The translations under genes and the position numbers were made by a program. Shown one piece after another: positions 44,647-52,164 of a stretch of 64,000 nucleotides of DNA. Within the stretch, counting starts at the first letter, position 1; every line of letters starts with the position of its first letter. Below the pieces are notes generated by a model. That model had not been told where the DNA came from. It did no database searches and was given only the letters and a program-made list of their open reading frames with translations. The DNA is from Nocardioides ungokensis. Its GTDB lineage: Bacteria > Actinomycetota > Actinomycetes > Propionibacteriales > Nocardioidaceae. Location of the stretch: the NCBI RefSeq assembly GCF_013466985.1, contig NZ_CP059164.1:939001-1003000 (forward strand), read 5' to 3'.

Positions 44647-45732
44647 ATGCCCAAGCCCGCTGCTGCCGAGGTCGACGCCGGGGGACGCGCCGTACGTGTC
44701 TCGAGCCCGGACCGGGTGATCTATCCCGCCACCGACCGCACTCCCGAGGTCACCAAGCTGATGGTGGCGGAGTACTTCGCCCGCGTCGACGACGGGCTGA
44801 TGCGGGCCCTGCGCGACCGGCCGACCGCCCTCGAGCGCTGGCCGGCCGGGGTGCTCCCCGGCATCAAGCTCGCGACCGGCCGCCCCGGTGAGAAGGCGGA
44901 CGCGTTCTACCAGAAGCGGGTGCCGAAGGGCGCGCCCGACTACCTCGAGAGCGTCGAGGTGACCTTCCCCTCGGGCCGGACTGCCGACGAGATCTGCCCG
45001 ACCGAGGTCGCGGTGCCGGTGTGGGCCGCCCAGATGGGCACGCTGACCTTCCACCCCTGGCCGGTGCGGCGCAGCGACGTCGACCGCCCCGACGAGCTGC
45101 GCATCGACCTCGACCCGCAACCCGGCACGTCGTTCGTCGACGCCGTGCGGGTGGCCGGCGTGGCGCGGGAGCTGCTCGAGGAGCTCGGCATCCGGGGCTA
45201 CCCCAAGACGTCGGGCAACCGCGGGGTCCATGTCTTCGTGCGCATCGAGCCGCGGTGGGGGTTCAGCGACGTCCGGCACGCCGCGATCGGGTTCGGCCGT
45301 GAGCTGGAGAAGCGCGATGCCGGCGTCACCACCGCCTGGTGGAAGGAGGAGCGGGGCGAGCGCGTCTTCGTCGACTTCAACCAGAACTGCCGCGACCGCA
45401 CCATCGCCTCGGCGTACTCGCTTCGCCCGATCCCGGGGGCGCCGGTGTCGACGCCGATGACCTGGGAGGAGCTCGCGTCGGTCACCGACCCCGCCGAGTT
45501 CAACCTGTTCACGGTGCCGGACCGGCTGGCCGGTGACGGCGACCCGTGGTCGACGATCGACGACGTCCACCACGACCTGACCCCACTGCTGGAGCTGTGG
45601 GAGCGCTCGGACGGCGGCGAGATGAACTACCCGCCCGACTACCCCAAGATGCCCGGTGAGCCGCCCCGCGTGCAGCCCAGCAAGAAGGTCGAGGCGCACT
45701 GGGACGCCGACGGCAACCGGGTCGAGCCATGA
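44647..45732 (+). CDS. ligD: LigD-type DNA polymerase/primase domain for end joining
   Basis: A stand-alone 361-residue LigD polymerase domain, which fills gaps during Ku-dependent non-homologous end joining. Seen: VSSPDRVIYPATDRTPEVTKLMVAEYF, AFYQKRVPKGAPDYLESV, the metal-binding Asp pair in LRIDLDPQPG, KTSGNRGVHVFV, and FVDFNQNCRDRTIASAYSLRP. No ligase or nuclease domain is fused. It overlaps the DUF664 gene by four bases. A LigC-type ligase lies convergent nearby; no Ku gene is in the window. Confidence 0.92.
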   Translation: MPKPAAAEVDAGGRAVRVSSPDRVIYPATDRTPEVTKLMVAEYFARVDDGLMRALRDRPTALERWPAGVLPGIKLATGRPGEKADAFYQKRVPKGAPDYLESVEVTFPSGRTADEICPTEVAVPVWAAQMGTLTFHPWPVRRSDVDRPDELRIDLDPQPGTSFVDAVRVAGVARELLEELGIRGYPKTSGNRGVHVFVRIEPRWGFSDVRHAAIGFGRELEKRDAGVTTAWWKEERGERVFVDFNQNCRDRTIASAYSLRPIPGAPVSTPMTWEELASVTDPAEFNLFTVPDRLAGDGDPWSTIDDVHHDLTPLLELWERSDGGEMNYPPDYPKMPGEPPRVQPSKKVEAHWDADGNRVEP

Positions 45733-46238
45733 GCGCCGAGCCGCGGCCGGGGCTGGGTGGGGAGCTCGAGCACGTCTCGGCGTACCTCGACTTCTACCGG
45801 GACACCTGCCTGGCCAAGTGCCGGTCGCTGCCGGAGCAGGAGCTGCGGCGCCCCCTGCTCCCGTCGGGATGGACGCCGCTGGAGCTGCTCTGGCACCTCG
45901 CCCACATGGAGCGCCGCTGGTTCGTGTGGGGCTTCCTCGGGGAGCAGGTCGACGAACCGTGGGGCGACTCGGGTGGCGCGCCCGACAACCGGTGGCAGGT
46001 CGCGCCCGACGTCGGTCTCGACGACGTCGTCGCGCTCCTGGAGGCCGGCGCCGCGCGCACCCGGGAGGTCCTCAGCGGTCACGAGCCGGAGACCGTGGCC
46101 GCGACGGGTGGACGGTTCTCCGGCGAAGAGCCGCCGGACCTGCGGTGGATCTGCTTCCACGTGCTGCAGGAGTACGCGCGGCACGCCGGTCACCTCGACA
46201 TCGTCGTCGAGCTCGAGGGCGGACCGACCGGGGAGTGA
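45729..46238 (+). CDS. DUF664/DinB-superfamily protein (mycothiol-transferase-like)
   Basis: A 169-residue four-helix-bundle protein of the DinB/YfiT superfamily. Seen: HVSAYLDFYRDTCLAKCRSLPEQELRRPLLPSGWTPLELLWHLAHMERRWF, with the typical His in the LWHLAHMERRW helix, and CFHVLQEYARHAGHLDIV with two further His, together forming the metal site. Members use mycothiol or bacillithiol in detoxification. ATG 45729 overlaps the LigD stop, so it is coupled to the end-joining gene; why is not clear. Confidence 0.88.
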   Translation: MSAEPRPGLGGELEHVSAYLDFYRDTCLAKCRSLPEQELRRPLLPSGWTPLELLWHLAHMERRWFVWGFLGEQVDEPWGDSGGAPDNRWQVAPDVGLDDVVALLEAGAARTREVLSGHEPETVAATGGRFSGEEPPDLRWICFHVLQEYARHAGHLDIVVELEGGPTGE

Positions 46239-46247
46239 GCTCGCTCC

Positions 46248-46805
46248 TCAGAGGCCGGTGATGCCCTCGGAGCCGTAGCCCTCGGCCTGCTCGTCGAAGT
46301 TCTCGTGCTCCAGCAGGTGCAGCACCGGTACGCCGATCTTGCGCCGGGCCTTGGAGGTCCAGTCGACGTGGAAGAACTCCGCGACCACGTGCGGCCGGGT
46401 CAGGATGATCGCCTCGCGGCCGTCGACCGCCTTGACCATTTTCGCCAGCGCGTCGATCGGCGGGTCGCCCACCACGCAGCCCTCGGCCGTGGCCCCGCTC
46501 GTGCGGAGCGCGGACAGGGTCTCGGCGAGGTCGGCGTCGGACCGCTCCTGGCAGTCCTTGCGGACGGCCTCGAGGTCGACGTCGTTCATGGCCATGGCGG
46601 GGGAGGTCAGCACCTCGCCGGCCGAGAGGGAGCCCATCGCCGACTCGATGCGAGCCGCGGCGTCCTCCAGCGGGAGGATCACGTGGTAGACGACGGACTC
46701 GTCGAGGCCCTCGTGCAGTGACCGCACCTGGGCCGCGTCGGCGGCCGAGAGGGGCTGCTCGACGAGCAGCACGACGTGGTACGTCTCGGTGTTGCTCTCA
46801 CTCAT
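46248..46805 (-). CDS. Hypothetical protein coupled to LigC
   Basis: A 185-residue soluble protein I do not recognise by name. It has a Rossmann-like pattern: YHVVLLVEQPLSAADAAQVRSLHEGL, VYHVILPLED, VVGDPPIDALAKMVKAVDGREAIILTRPHVVAEFFHVDW, and an acidic C-terminus. This resembles universal-stress-like nucleotide-binding folds. Its ATG at 46805 lies inside the last codons of the ligase gene (8-bp overlap), so it is translated from the same mRNA. A role tied to the ligase is inferred from that overlap. Confidence 0.7.
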   Translation of the reverse strand: MSESNTETYHVVLLVEQPLSAADAAQVRSLHEGLDESVVYHVILPLEDAAARIESAMGSLSAGEVLTSPAMAMNDVDLEAVRKDCQERSDADLAETLSALRTSGATAEGCVVGDPPIDALAKMVKAVDGREAIILTRPHVVAEFFHVDWTSKARRKIGVPVLHLLEHENFDEQAEGYGSEGITGL

Positions 46806-47928
46806 CGCCATTGCCTCCCGGCATCTCGTTGACACCCAAAATCTTACCGAGGTCGTAGCTCACCGGCTCCTCCAGTTGCTCGTAGCCGCAGGATTCCGGG
46901 TCGCGGTCGGTGCGCCAGCGCTTGAACTGGGCGGTGTGGCGGAAGCGACGACCCTCCATGTGGTCGTACTTCACCTCGAGGACCAGGTCGGGACGCAGCG
47001 GCGTGAAAGACAGGTCCTTGCCGGCGCTCCAGCGGCTCTGGGTGCCGGGCACGCGGTCGGGGTTGGCGATCGCCCATTCCTGCCACTCGCCCCAGGGGTG
47101 CTCGGAGATGGGGCAGACCAGCGGCTGCAGCTCCTCGATCAGCTCGGCGCGACGCTTCTCGGTGAAGCTCGCACTTACGCCCACGTGCTGCAGCTTGCCG
47201 TCGTCGTACAACCCGAGCAGCAGGCTGCCGAGCAGCGGCCGTTCGGCCGTCGACGTCTTGTGCTCGCGGTAGCCCGCGACGACCACGTCGGCCGTCCGCT
47301 CGTGCTTGATCTTCAGCATGGTGCGGGCGTTCTGCTGGTACGTCGCGTCCAGCGGCTTGGCGACGACGCCGTCGAGGCCGGCACCCTCGAAGTGGGTGAA
47401 CCAGTCCTCCGCCTCGGCGGCGGCGTCGGTCGTGGTGCGGGTCAGGTAGCAGGGCCCGGTGAGGCCGGCCAGGGCCTCCTCCATGGCCGCACGGCGCTCG
47501 GCGAACGGCCGGTCGACGTACGCCGTGTCGCCCAGTGCGAGCAGGTCGAAGGCCACGAACCCGGCGGGGGTCCTCTCCGCCAGCAGGTCGACGCGCGACT
47601 TCGCCGGGTGGATGCGCTCCTGCAGGGTCTCGAACTCCAGCCGCTCACCGCCGTCGCCGGTCGGCAGCGCGACGAACAGCTCGCCGTCGAGGACGCAGCG
47701 GTCGGGCAGCTGCGCGCGGGCGGCCGCGACGACCTCGGGGAAGTAGCGGGTCAGCGGCTTGGTGTTGCGGCTGGTCAGCTCGACCTCGTCGCCGTCCTTG
47801 AAGAGGAGGCACCGGAAGCCGTCCCACTTGGGCTCGAAGCTGAGCGCCCCGACCTTCGCGGGGTCGGGGATGCCCTTCACCGACTTGGCGAGCATCGGCT
47901 GCACGGGCGGCATCACGGGCAGGTCCAC
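46798..47928 (-). CDS. ATP-dependent DNA ligase, LigC type
   Basis: A 376-residue ATP-dependent ligase with adenylation and OB domains only. Seen: nucleotidyl-transfer motif I EPKWDGFR with Lys34, VLDGELFVAL (motif III), FVAFDLLALG, GLDGVVAKPLD (motif IV), TMLKIKHERTADVVVAG (motif V) and RPDLVLEVKYDHMEG. LigC enzymes act as backup in end joining or base repair. GTG 47928 (VDLPVMPPVQPMLAKSV) is chosen as the usual family start; ATG 47955 is in frame. Convergent with LigD-Pol and DUF664. Confidence 0.9.
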   Translation of the reverse strand: MDLPVMPPVQPMLAKSVKGIPDPAKVGALSFEPKWDGFRCLLFKDGDEVELTSRNTKPLTRYFPEVVAAARAQLPDRCVLDGELFVALPTGDGGERLEFETLQERIHPAKSRVDLLAERTPAGFVAFDLLALGDTAYVDRPFAERRAAMEEALAGLTGPCYLTRTTTDAAAEAEDWFTHFEGAGLDGVVAKPLDATYQQNARTMLKIKHERTADVVVAGYREHKTSTAERPLLGSLLLGLYDDGKLQHVGVSASFTEKRRAELIEELQPLVCPISEHPWGEWQEWAIANPDRVPGTQSRWSAGKDLSFTPLRPDLVLEVKYDHMEGRRFRHTAQFKRWRTDRDPESCGYEQLEEPVSYDLGKILGVNEMPGGNGDE

Positions 47929-47994
47929 GGGCCCACCGTAGCCATCGACCCGCATCTGCGTGGCGACTCGACACGGACCGGCCCTCGTGCCCTA

Positions 47995-48016
47995 AACTAG
48001 AGTAAATCAGTATAGA
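47995..48016 (+). promoter_or_regulatory. AT-rich promoter-like segment before the cytidylyltransferase operon
   Basis: A rare AT-rich patch including TATAGA at 48011-48016, 17 bp before the GTG start. A matching -35 is not evident, so the exact promoter is uncertain. Confidence 0.3.
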
Positions 48017-48032
48017 AACGTTGAAAGGCAGC

Positions 48033-48473
48033 GTGACGTCGGTGGGACCAAGGATCGGCTACGTGCCCGGAGTGTTCGACCTCTTCCACGTGGGCCACCT
48101 CAACGCCCTGTCGCAGGCACGCGAGCTCTGCGACGTGCTGGTCGCCGGTGTCGTCTCCGACGACATGTGCGAGGCGGCCAAGGGGATCCGACCGTTCGTG
48201 CCGCTGGAGGAGCGGATCGCGATCGTCGACTCGCTGCGCCTGGTCGACGCGACGTACGCCGAGACCACGCCGGACAAGCTCGACGCCTGGCGGCAGGTGG
48301 GCTTCCGCCGGCTCTTCAAGGGCGACGACTGGCGCGACACCCCCAAGGGCCTGCGCCTGGAGGAGGACCTGGCGCCGGTGGGGGTCGAGGTCGTCTACTT
48401 CCCCTACACGATGCACACCTCGAGCACCGCCCTGCGCCGGGCGATCGAGCTGGCCGGCGACCGGGCCTCGTGA
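48033..48473 (+). CDS. Cytidylyltransferase, glycerol-3-phosphate/phosphoethanolamine type
   Basis: A 146-residue nucleotidyltransferase of the HxGH superfamily. Seen: YVPGVFDLFHVGHLNAL (HVGH, 19-22), VAGVVSDD, ERIAIVDSLRLVD, and TMHTSSTALRRAIE in place of the RTxGIST motif. This layout matches TagD-like enzymes that make CDP-glycerol or CDP-ethanolamine from CTP. GTG 48033 has GAAAGG upstream. It overlaps the LicD-methyltransferase gene by four bases (GTGA). The pairing suggests the CDP-activated head group is the donor for the next enzyme; the actual alcohol is unknown. Confidence 0.85.
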   Translation: MTSVGPRIGYVPGVFDLFHVGHLNALSQARELCDVLVAGVVSDDMCEAAKGIRPFVPLEERIAIVDSLRLVDATYAETTPDKLDAWRQVGFRRLFKGDDWRDTPKGLRLEEDLAPVGVEVVYFPYTMHTSSTALRRAIELAGDRAS

Positions 48474-50074
48474 GCAGCCTGACCTCACCCCGCGCCGTCG
48501 GCGCGGTGGTCTCCGACGCCGGGATCACCCTGCTCGGGTCGATCGACGGGCCGCTGGTGCTGAGCGTGGACGGCCGCTACGTCTGGTCGTTCTCCCCGGT
48601 CCGCGACGGCCGTCCCACCCGGGCCGGCACCCTCGTCGAGTGGCCGTCCGTGCTGCGCCGCTTCCTGCACGGCAGCGCCCGGGTGCGCGTCTCGGACGTG
48701 GTGGGGGAGCGGGTGCTCGTGGACGAGGAGGTCGTCCTCGGGGACGGCCGCGGCACGATCGAGATCGTCGACCCCCAGGGGCTGCCCCTCGCCGTGGACA
48801 AGGTCGGCCACCTCTGTCGCGCCTTCTCGGCCACCGACGAGGGCATCCGTGACGAGATCCTGGCCGGCACCCGGCGCGCGATCGACGACCTGCGCGAGGC
48901 CTGCGGGGTCGAGGCATACCTCAACTACGGCGCCCTGCTCGGAGCGGTCCGCGACGGCGCGATGATCGCCCACGACTCCGACACCGACATCTGCTACCTG
49001 TCCCGGCAGGCCTCGCCGGCCGAGCTGATGCTCGAGTCCTACCGGATCGAGCGCGGGCTGCGCGGCCGCGGCTGGAACGTCCTGCGGATGTCCGGGGGAG
49101 ACGTCAAGCTGCTGCTGCCGCTGAGCGACGGCCGCCAGTGCCACATCGACGTCTTCGTCGCCTTCCACGTCGACGGCACCTTCTACCAGCTCGGCAACCG
49201 CAGCGGGCGGCTGCCGGAGTCGGCGATCGTGCCGTTCTCCACGATCACGCTGCACGGGCACGAGTTCCCGGCGCCCGCAGACCCCGAGGCGATGCTCGCG
49301 TTCGTCTACGGCCCGGGCTGGCGGGTGCCCGACCCGTCCTTCGCGTACGCCGACCCGGTCGCCGGCGTACGACGCCTCGACGGCTGGCTGCGCGGCTTCC
49401 GCACCGACATGGGGCGGTGGACGGAGTTCTACCGCTGGGCCGAGGCCGGGCGGGTGGGGCGCCCCGGGTCGGCGTTCGCCCGGTGGGTCCACCGGCAGCT
49501 GCCGCGGGGCGCCGCCATCGCCGACCTCGGGGCCGGCACCGGCCGCGACGCGGTGCACTTCGCCCGCCACGGCCGGCCGGTGCTGGCGTACGAGTTCTCC
49601 CGGGCCGCGCGCGGCACCATCCGGCGCCGGGTGGCCCACCAGGACCTGCCGGTCGACGTCCGCATGCTGCTCCTCAACGAGCTGCGCACGGTCCTGGCCG
49701 CCGGCGCGGAGCTGTCCCGCGACCCCCACCACCTCTACGCCCGTCAGCTGCTGGGCTGCCTCGACGACGCCGCACGCGCCAACCTGTGGCTGCTGTGCCG
49801 GATGGCGCTGCGAGGCGGCGGCCGGCTGTTCCTGGAGTTCAGTGCCCTGGGCCCGGTGGCCGGACCCGAGCCGGTCGCCGACCCGGGACCGGCCGGGCTG
49901 GTGCAGCGGCTCGACCCGGAGCTCGTACGCCGCGAGATCGAGGCCGCCGGCGGGCGGATCGACCTCGAGGAGCTCGGCCCGGGCGTCGACATGCTCGGCG
50001 ACCCCGACCCGATCGTCTGCCGCCTCCGGGTGGCCTGGCCCCGCCCCACCCACCGCGAGAGGAACCCTCGATGA
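48470..50074 (+). CDS. LicD-family phosphotransferase fused to a SAM methyltransferase
   Basis: A 534-residue, three-part protein. Residues 1-110: a beta-rich region (LLGSIDGPLVLSVDGRYVWSF...) of unknown family. About 118-320: LicD domain with NYGALLGAVRDGAMIAHDSDTDI, the nucleotidyltransferase-fold active site (G-x-L-L-G-x-x-R and H-D-x-D-x-D). About 345-530: class I methyltransferase with DLGAGTGRDAVHFA. LicD enzymes move phosphocholine from CDP-choline to surface glycans. Here the upstream cytidylyltransferase could supply a CDP-alcohol and the methyltransferase could methylate the transferred group, for example ethanolamine to choline; this is my inference. Start GTG 48470, stop overlaps the next ATG. 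Confidence 0.85.
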   Translation: MSSLTSPRAVGAVVSDAGITLLGSIDGPLVLSVDGRYVWSFSPVRDGRPTRAGTLVEWPSVLRRFLHGSARVRVSDVVGERVLVDEEVVLGDGRGTIEIVDPQGLPLAVDKVGHLCRAFSATDEGIRDEILAGTRRAIDDLREACGVEAYLNYGALLGAVRDGAMIAHDSDTDICYLSRQASPAELMLESYRIERGLRGRGWNVLRMSGGDVKLLLPLSDGRQCHIDVFVAFHVDGTFYQLGNRSGRLPESAIVPFSTITLHGHEFPAPADPEAMLAFVYGPGWRVPDPSFAYADPVAGVRRLDGWLRGFRTDMGRWTEFYRWAEAGRVGRPGSAFARWVHRQLPRGAAIADLGAGTGRDAVHFARHGRPVLAYEFSRAARGTIRRRVAHQDLPVDVRMLLLNELRTVLAAGAELSRDPHHLYARQLLGCLDDAARANLWLLCRMALRGGGRLFLEFSALGPVAGPEPVADPGPAGLVQRLDPELVRREIEAAGGRIDLEELGPGVDMLGDPDPIVCRLRVAWPRPTHRERNPR

Positions 50075-50325
50075 CGTCCGCACCCCTGTCCCGGGCCCGT
50101 GCCCGGGCCCGCTTCCTGCAGGACCGCGTCCAGCGCGTCCGGCGCCGCCCGATCGGCGTCTTCGCCCGGCTCAACGCGCTCGAGGAGGAGGTGCAGGAGC
50201 AGCGGCAGCTCAACCGGCGCCTGGCCGAGCTCACCGACGTGGTCGCCGAGCTGCTGGTCCCGCTGGCCCACCGGGACGAGGAGTGGACCCGCGAGGCCGT
50301 CGAGCGCTACCGCGTCGACCTCTGA
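50071..50325 (+). CDS. Small coiled-coil protein in the LicD-methyltransferase operon
   Basis: An 84-residue basic/acidic helical protein: an Arg-rich start (SRARARARFLQDRVQRVRRRP) then a leucine/glutamate-rich coiled coil (FARLNALEEEVQEQRQLNRRLAELTDVVAELL). ATG 50071 overlaps the previous stop (ATGA), so it is the third gene of that operon. Similar small helical proteins occur with actinobacterial glycopolymer genes, and it might scaffold the enzyme or bind the membrane or nucleic acid; none of this is proven. Confidence 0.7.
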   Translation: MTSAPLSRARARARFLQDRVQRVRRRPIGVFARLNALEEEVQEQRQLNRRLAELTDVVAELLVPLAHRDEEWTREAVERYRVDL

Positions 50326-50350
50326 GCGTCGGGAGCGGTGAGCGCCGTGG

Positions 50351-50402
50351 ACGGACGTCATGCGAATCGTGGTGCAGGGCGCTCGATCCGCATGACGTCC
50401 GT
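50351..50402. terminator. Long hairpin after the LicD operon
   Basis: Arm ACGGACGTCATGCG and its exact complement with a 24-nt loop, about 25 bp after the last stop of the operon. Likely transcription terminator. Confidence 0.6.
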
Positions 50403-50427
50403 GGACGGGCCGTAGGGTGAGGGCCTG

Positions 50428-50446
50428 TCCCCGGTTGGTCTGCCGG
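50428..50446 (+). repeat. 19-bp copy of the 5' end of the tRNA
   Basis: TCCCCGGTTGGTCTGCCGG is identical to the first 19 bases of the tRNA at 50492 and lies 64 bp upstream. The rest of the tRNA is not repeated. Origin is unclear: remnant of a duplicated tRNA, or a site produced by recombination. Confidence 0.6.
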
Positions 50447-50491
50447 GTCCTGGGTGCTGCCCCGCCCTCGGGCCCTAGGCTTGGGCGCCTA

Positions 50492-50570
50492 TCCCCGGTT
50501 GGTCTGCCGGCAGGGCCCGCCTGACTTTGAATCAGGACTAGCGACGTAGGTTCGACTCCTACCCGGGGAG
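50492..50570 (+). tRNA. tRNA-Gln (anticodon TTG)
   Basis: Acceptor arms TCCCCGG (50492-50498) and CCGGGGA (50563-50569) pair fully, discriminator G at 50570. Anticodon stem CCTGA/TCAGG encloses loop CTTTGAA, anticodon TTG for Gln. T arm GTAGG-TTCGACT-CCTAC is canonical. Two oddities: the variable region is nine bases and position 14 is T rather than A, so the whole is 79 nt. No CCA is encoded. tRNA-Gln upstream of glmU is a known actinobacterial arrangement, which supports the call. Confidence 0.75.
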
Positions 50571-50622
50571 CGAGTGGTCTCGACCGACGAAGAACGAACA
50601 CTCGACCGACGAGGGAGCTTTC

Positions 50623-52131
50623 GTGCCGAACAACCTGACCGTCATCGTGCTTGCGGCCGGCGGGGGCACCCGCATGAAGTCGAAGACCATGAAGGTGCTC
50701 CACCCCATCGGCGGGCGCAGCATGATCGGTCACGTCCTCAAGGCAGTGGCGTCGATCGAGCCGCAGCACGTCGTGGCGGTGGTCGGCCACCAGCGCGAGC
50801 AGGTCGGGCCGCACATCCACGAGATGCTCCCCGAGGCGGTCCTCGCGGTCCAGGAGACCCAGGACGGCACCGGCCATGCGGTGCGCGTCGCGGTCGAGGC
50901 GGTGCTCGAGTCGGGGGCGATCGACGGCACCGTGCTGGTGGCGTACGGCGACACGCCCCTGCTGACCGGGGAGAGCCTGGCTGCCTTCGCCGCGGACCAC
51001 GAGGCGGCCCAGCGTGCCGTGAGCATCCTGTCCGGGATCGTCGACAACCCGTTCGGCTACGGCCGGATCGTGCGCAATCACGAGGGTGACGTCGAGGCGA
51101 TCGTCGAGGAGAAGGACGCAAACCGGGACCAGCGGGAGATCCGCGAGATCAACTCCGGGATCCTGGCGTTCGACGCGGAGTTCCTCGTCGAGGCGCTGCC
51201 GAAGATCGGCAACGACAACGCCAAGGGTGAGTACTACCTGACCGACACCGTCCAGCTCGCGCGCGACGCCGGCCTGACGGTGGGGGCCTGGGCGATCGAC
51301 GACGTACGCCAGACCGAGGGCGCCAACGACCGCGCCCAGCTCGCCGACCTCGGCCGGGAGCTGAACCAGCGCATCCTGACCCGCTGGATGCGGGACGGGG
51401 TGACGATCATGGACCCCGCGACCACGTGGATCGACGCCGACGTGGTGCTCGCGCCCGACGTCACGCTCCTGCCGGGCACCCAGCTCCTCGGCGCGACCGT
51501 GGTCGCCGAGGACGCCATGGTCGGGCCCGACTGCACGCTCAAGGACTGCGAGATCGGGTCGGGTGCCCGCGTGGTGCGCGCGCACGCCGAGCTGGCGGTC
51601 ATCGGCGAGGGCGCGAACGTCGGTCCGTTCTCCTACCTGCGGCCCGGCAGCGAGGTCCGCGCGCGCGGCAAGATCGGTGCCTTCGTCGAGACCAAGAACT
51701 CCGTGATCGGCGAGGGGGCGAAGGTGCCCCACCTGTCCTACGTCGGCGACGCGGAGATCGGTGAGGGCGCCAACATCGGCGCAGGCACGATCGTCGCCAA
51801 CTACGACGGCATCAAGAAGCACCGGACCAAGGTCGGTCGGCACGCGAAGACGGGGTCCAACAACACCTTCGTCGCCCCCGTGGAGATCGGCGACGGCGCG
51901 GGGACGGCGGGCGGCACCGTCGTACGCCGTGACGTCCCGCCGGGCGCCCTGGCGGTGTCGAGCGGACCCCAGCGCAACATCGAGGGCTGGGCACAGAAGA
52001 AGCGGCCCGGGACGGCCCAGGCGGAGGCCGCCGCAGCGGCCACGGCGGGCGAACCGCAGGGTGAACGAGACGTGTCTCACGGGGGACCCTCCGGAGTTGG
52101 GCAGACCGGCTCCGGTGAGGAACAATCCTGA
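50623..52131 (+). CDS. glmU: Bifunctional GlmU: GlcN-1-P acetyltransferase / GlcNAc-1-P uridylyltransferase
   Basis: A 502-residue enzyme that makes UDP-GlcNAc for peptidoglycan. N-terminal uridylyltransferase: VIVLAAGGGTRMKSKTMKVLHPIGGR, QDGTGHAV, AYGDTPLLTG, NSGILAFD, KGEYYLTD. C-terminal left-handed beta helix with hexapeptide repeats: GANVGPFSYLRPGSEVR, GAFVETKNSVIGEGAKVPHLSYVGD, GAGTIVANYDG, KTGSNNTFVAPVEIG. The last 40 residues are a disordered Ala/Gly/Glu tail. GTG 50623 has GAGGGAG upstream. prs follows 33 bp later, likely in the same operon. Confidence 0.97.
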   Translation: MPNNLTVIVLAAGGGTRMKSKTMKVLHPIGGRSMIGHVLKAVASIEPQHVVAVVGHQREQVGPHIHEMLPEAVLAVQETQDGTGHAVRVAVEAVLESGAIDGTVLVAYGDTPLLTGESLAAFAADHEAAQRAVSILSGIVDNPFGYGRIVRNHEGDVEAIVEEKDANRDQREIREINSGILAFDAEFLVEALPKIGNDNAKGEYYLTDTVQLARDAGLTVGAWAIDDVRQTEGANDRAQLADLGRELNQRILTRWMRDGVTIMDPATTWIDADVVLAPDVTLLPGTQLLGATVVAEDAMVGPDCTLKDCEIGSGARVVRAHAELAVIGEGANVGPFSYLRPGSEVRARGKIGAFVETKNSVIGEGAKVPHLSYVGDAEIGEGANIGAGTIVANYDGIKKHRTKVGRHAKTGSNNTFVAPVEIGDGAGTAGGTVVRRDVPPGALAVSSGPQRNIEGWAQKKRPGTAQAEAAAAATAGEPQGERDVSHGGPSGVGQTGSGEEQS

Positions 52132-52164
52132 TACGCACTGTCCGGCGAACCAGGAGCTGCCCCC

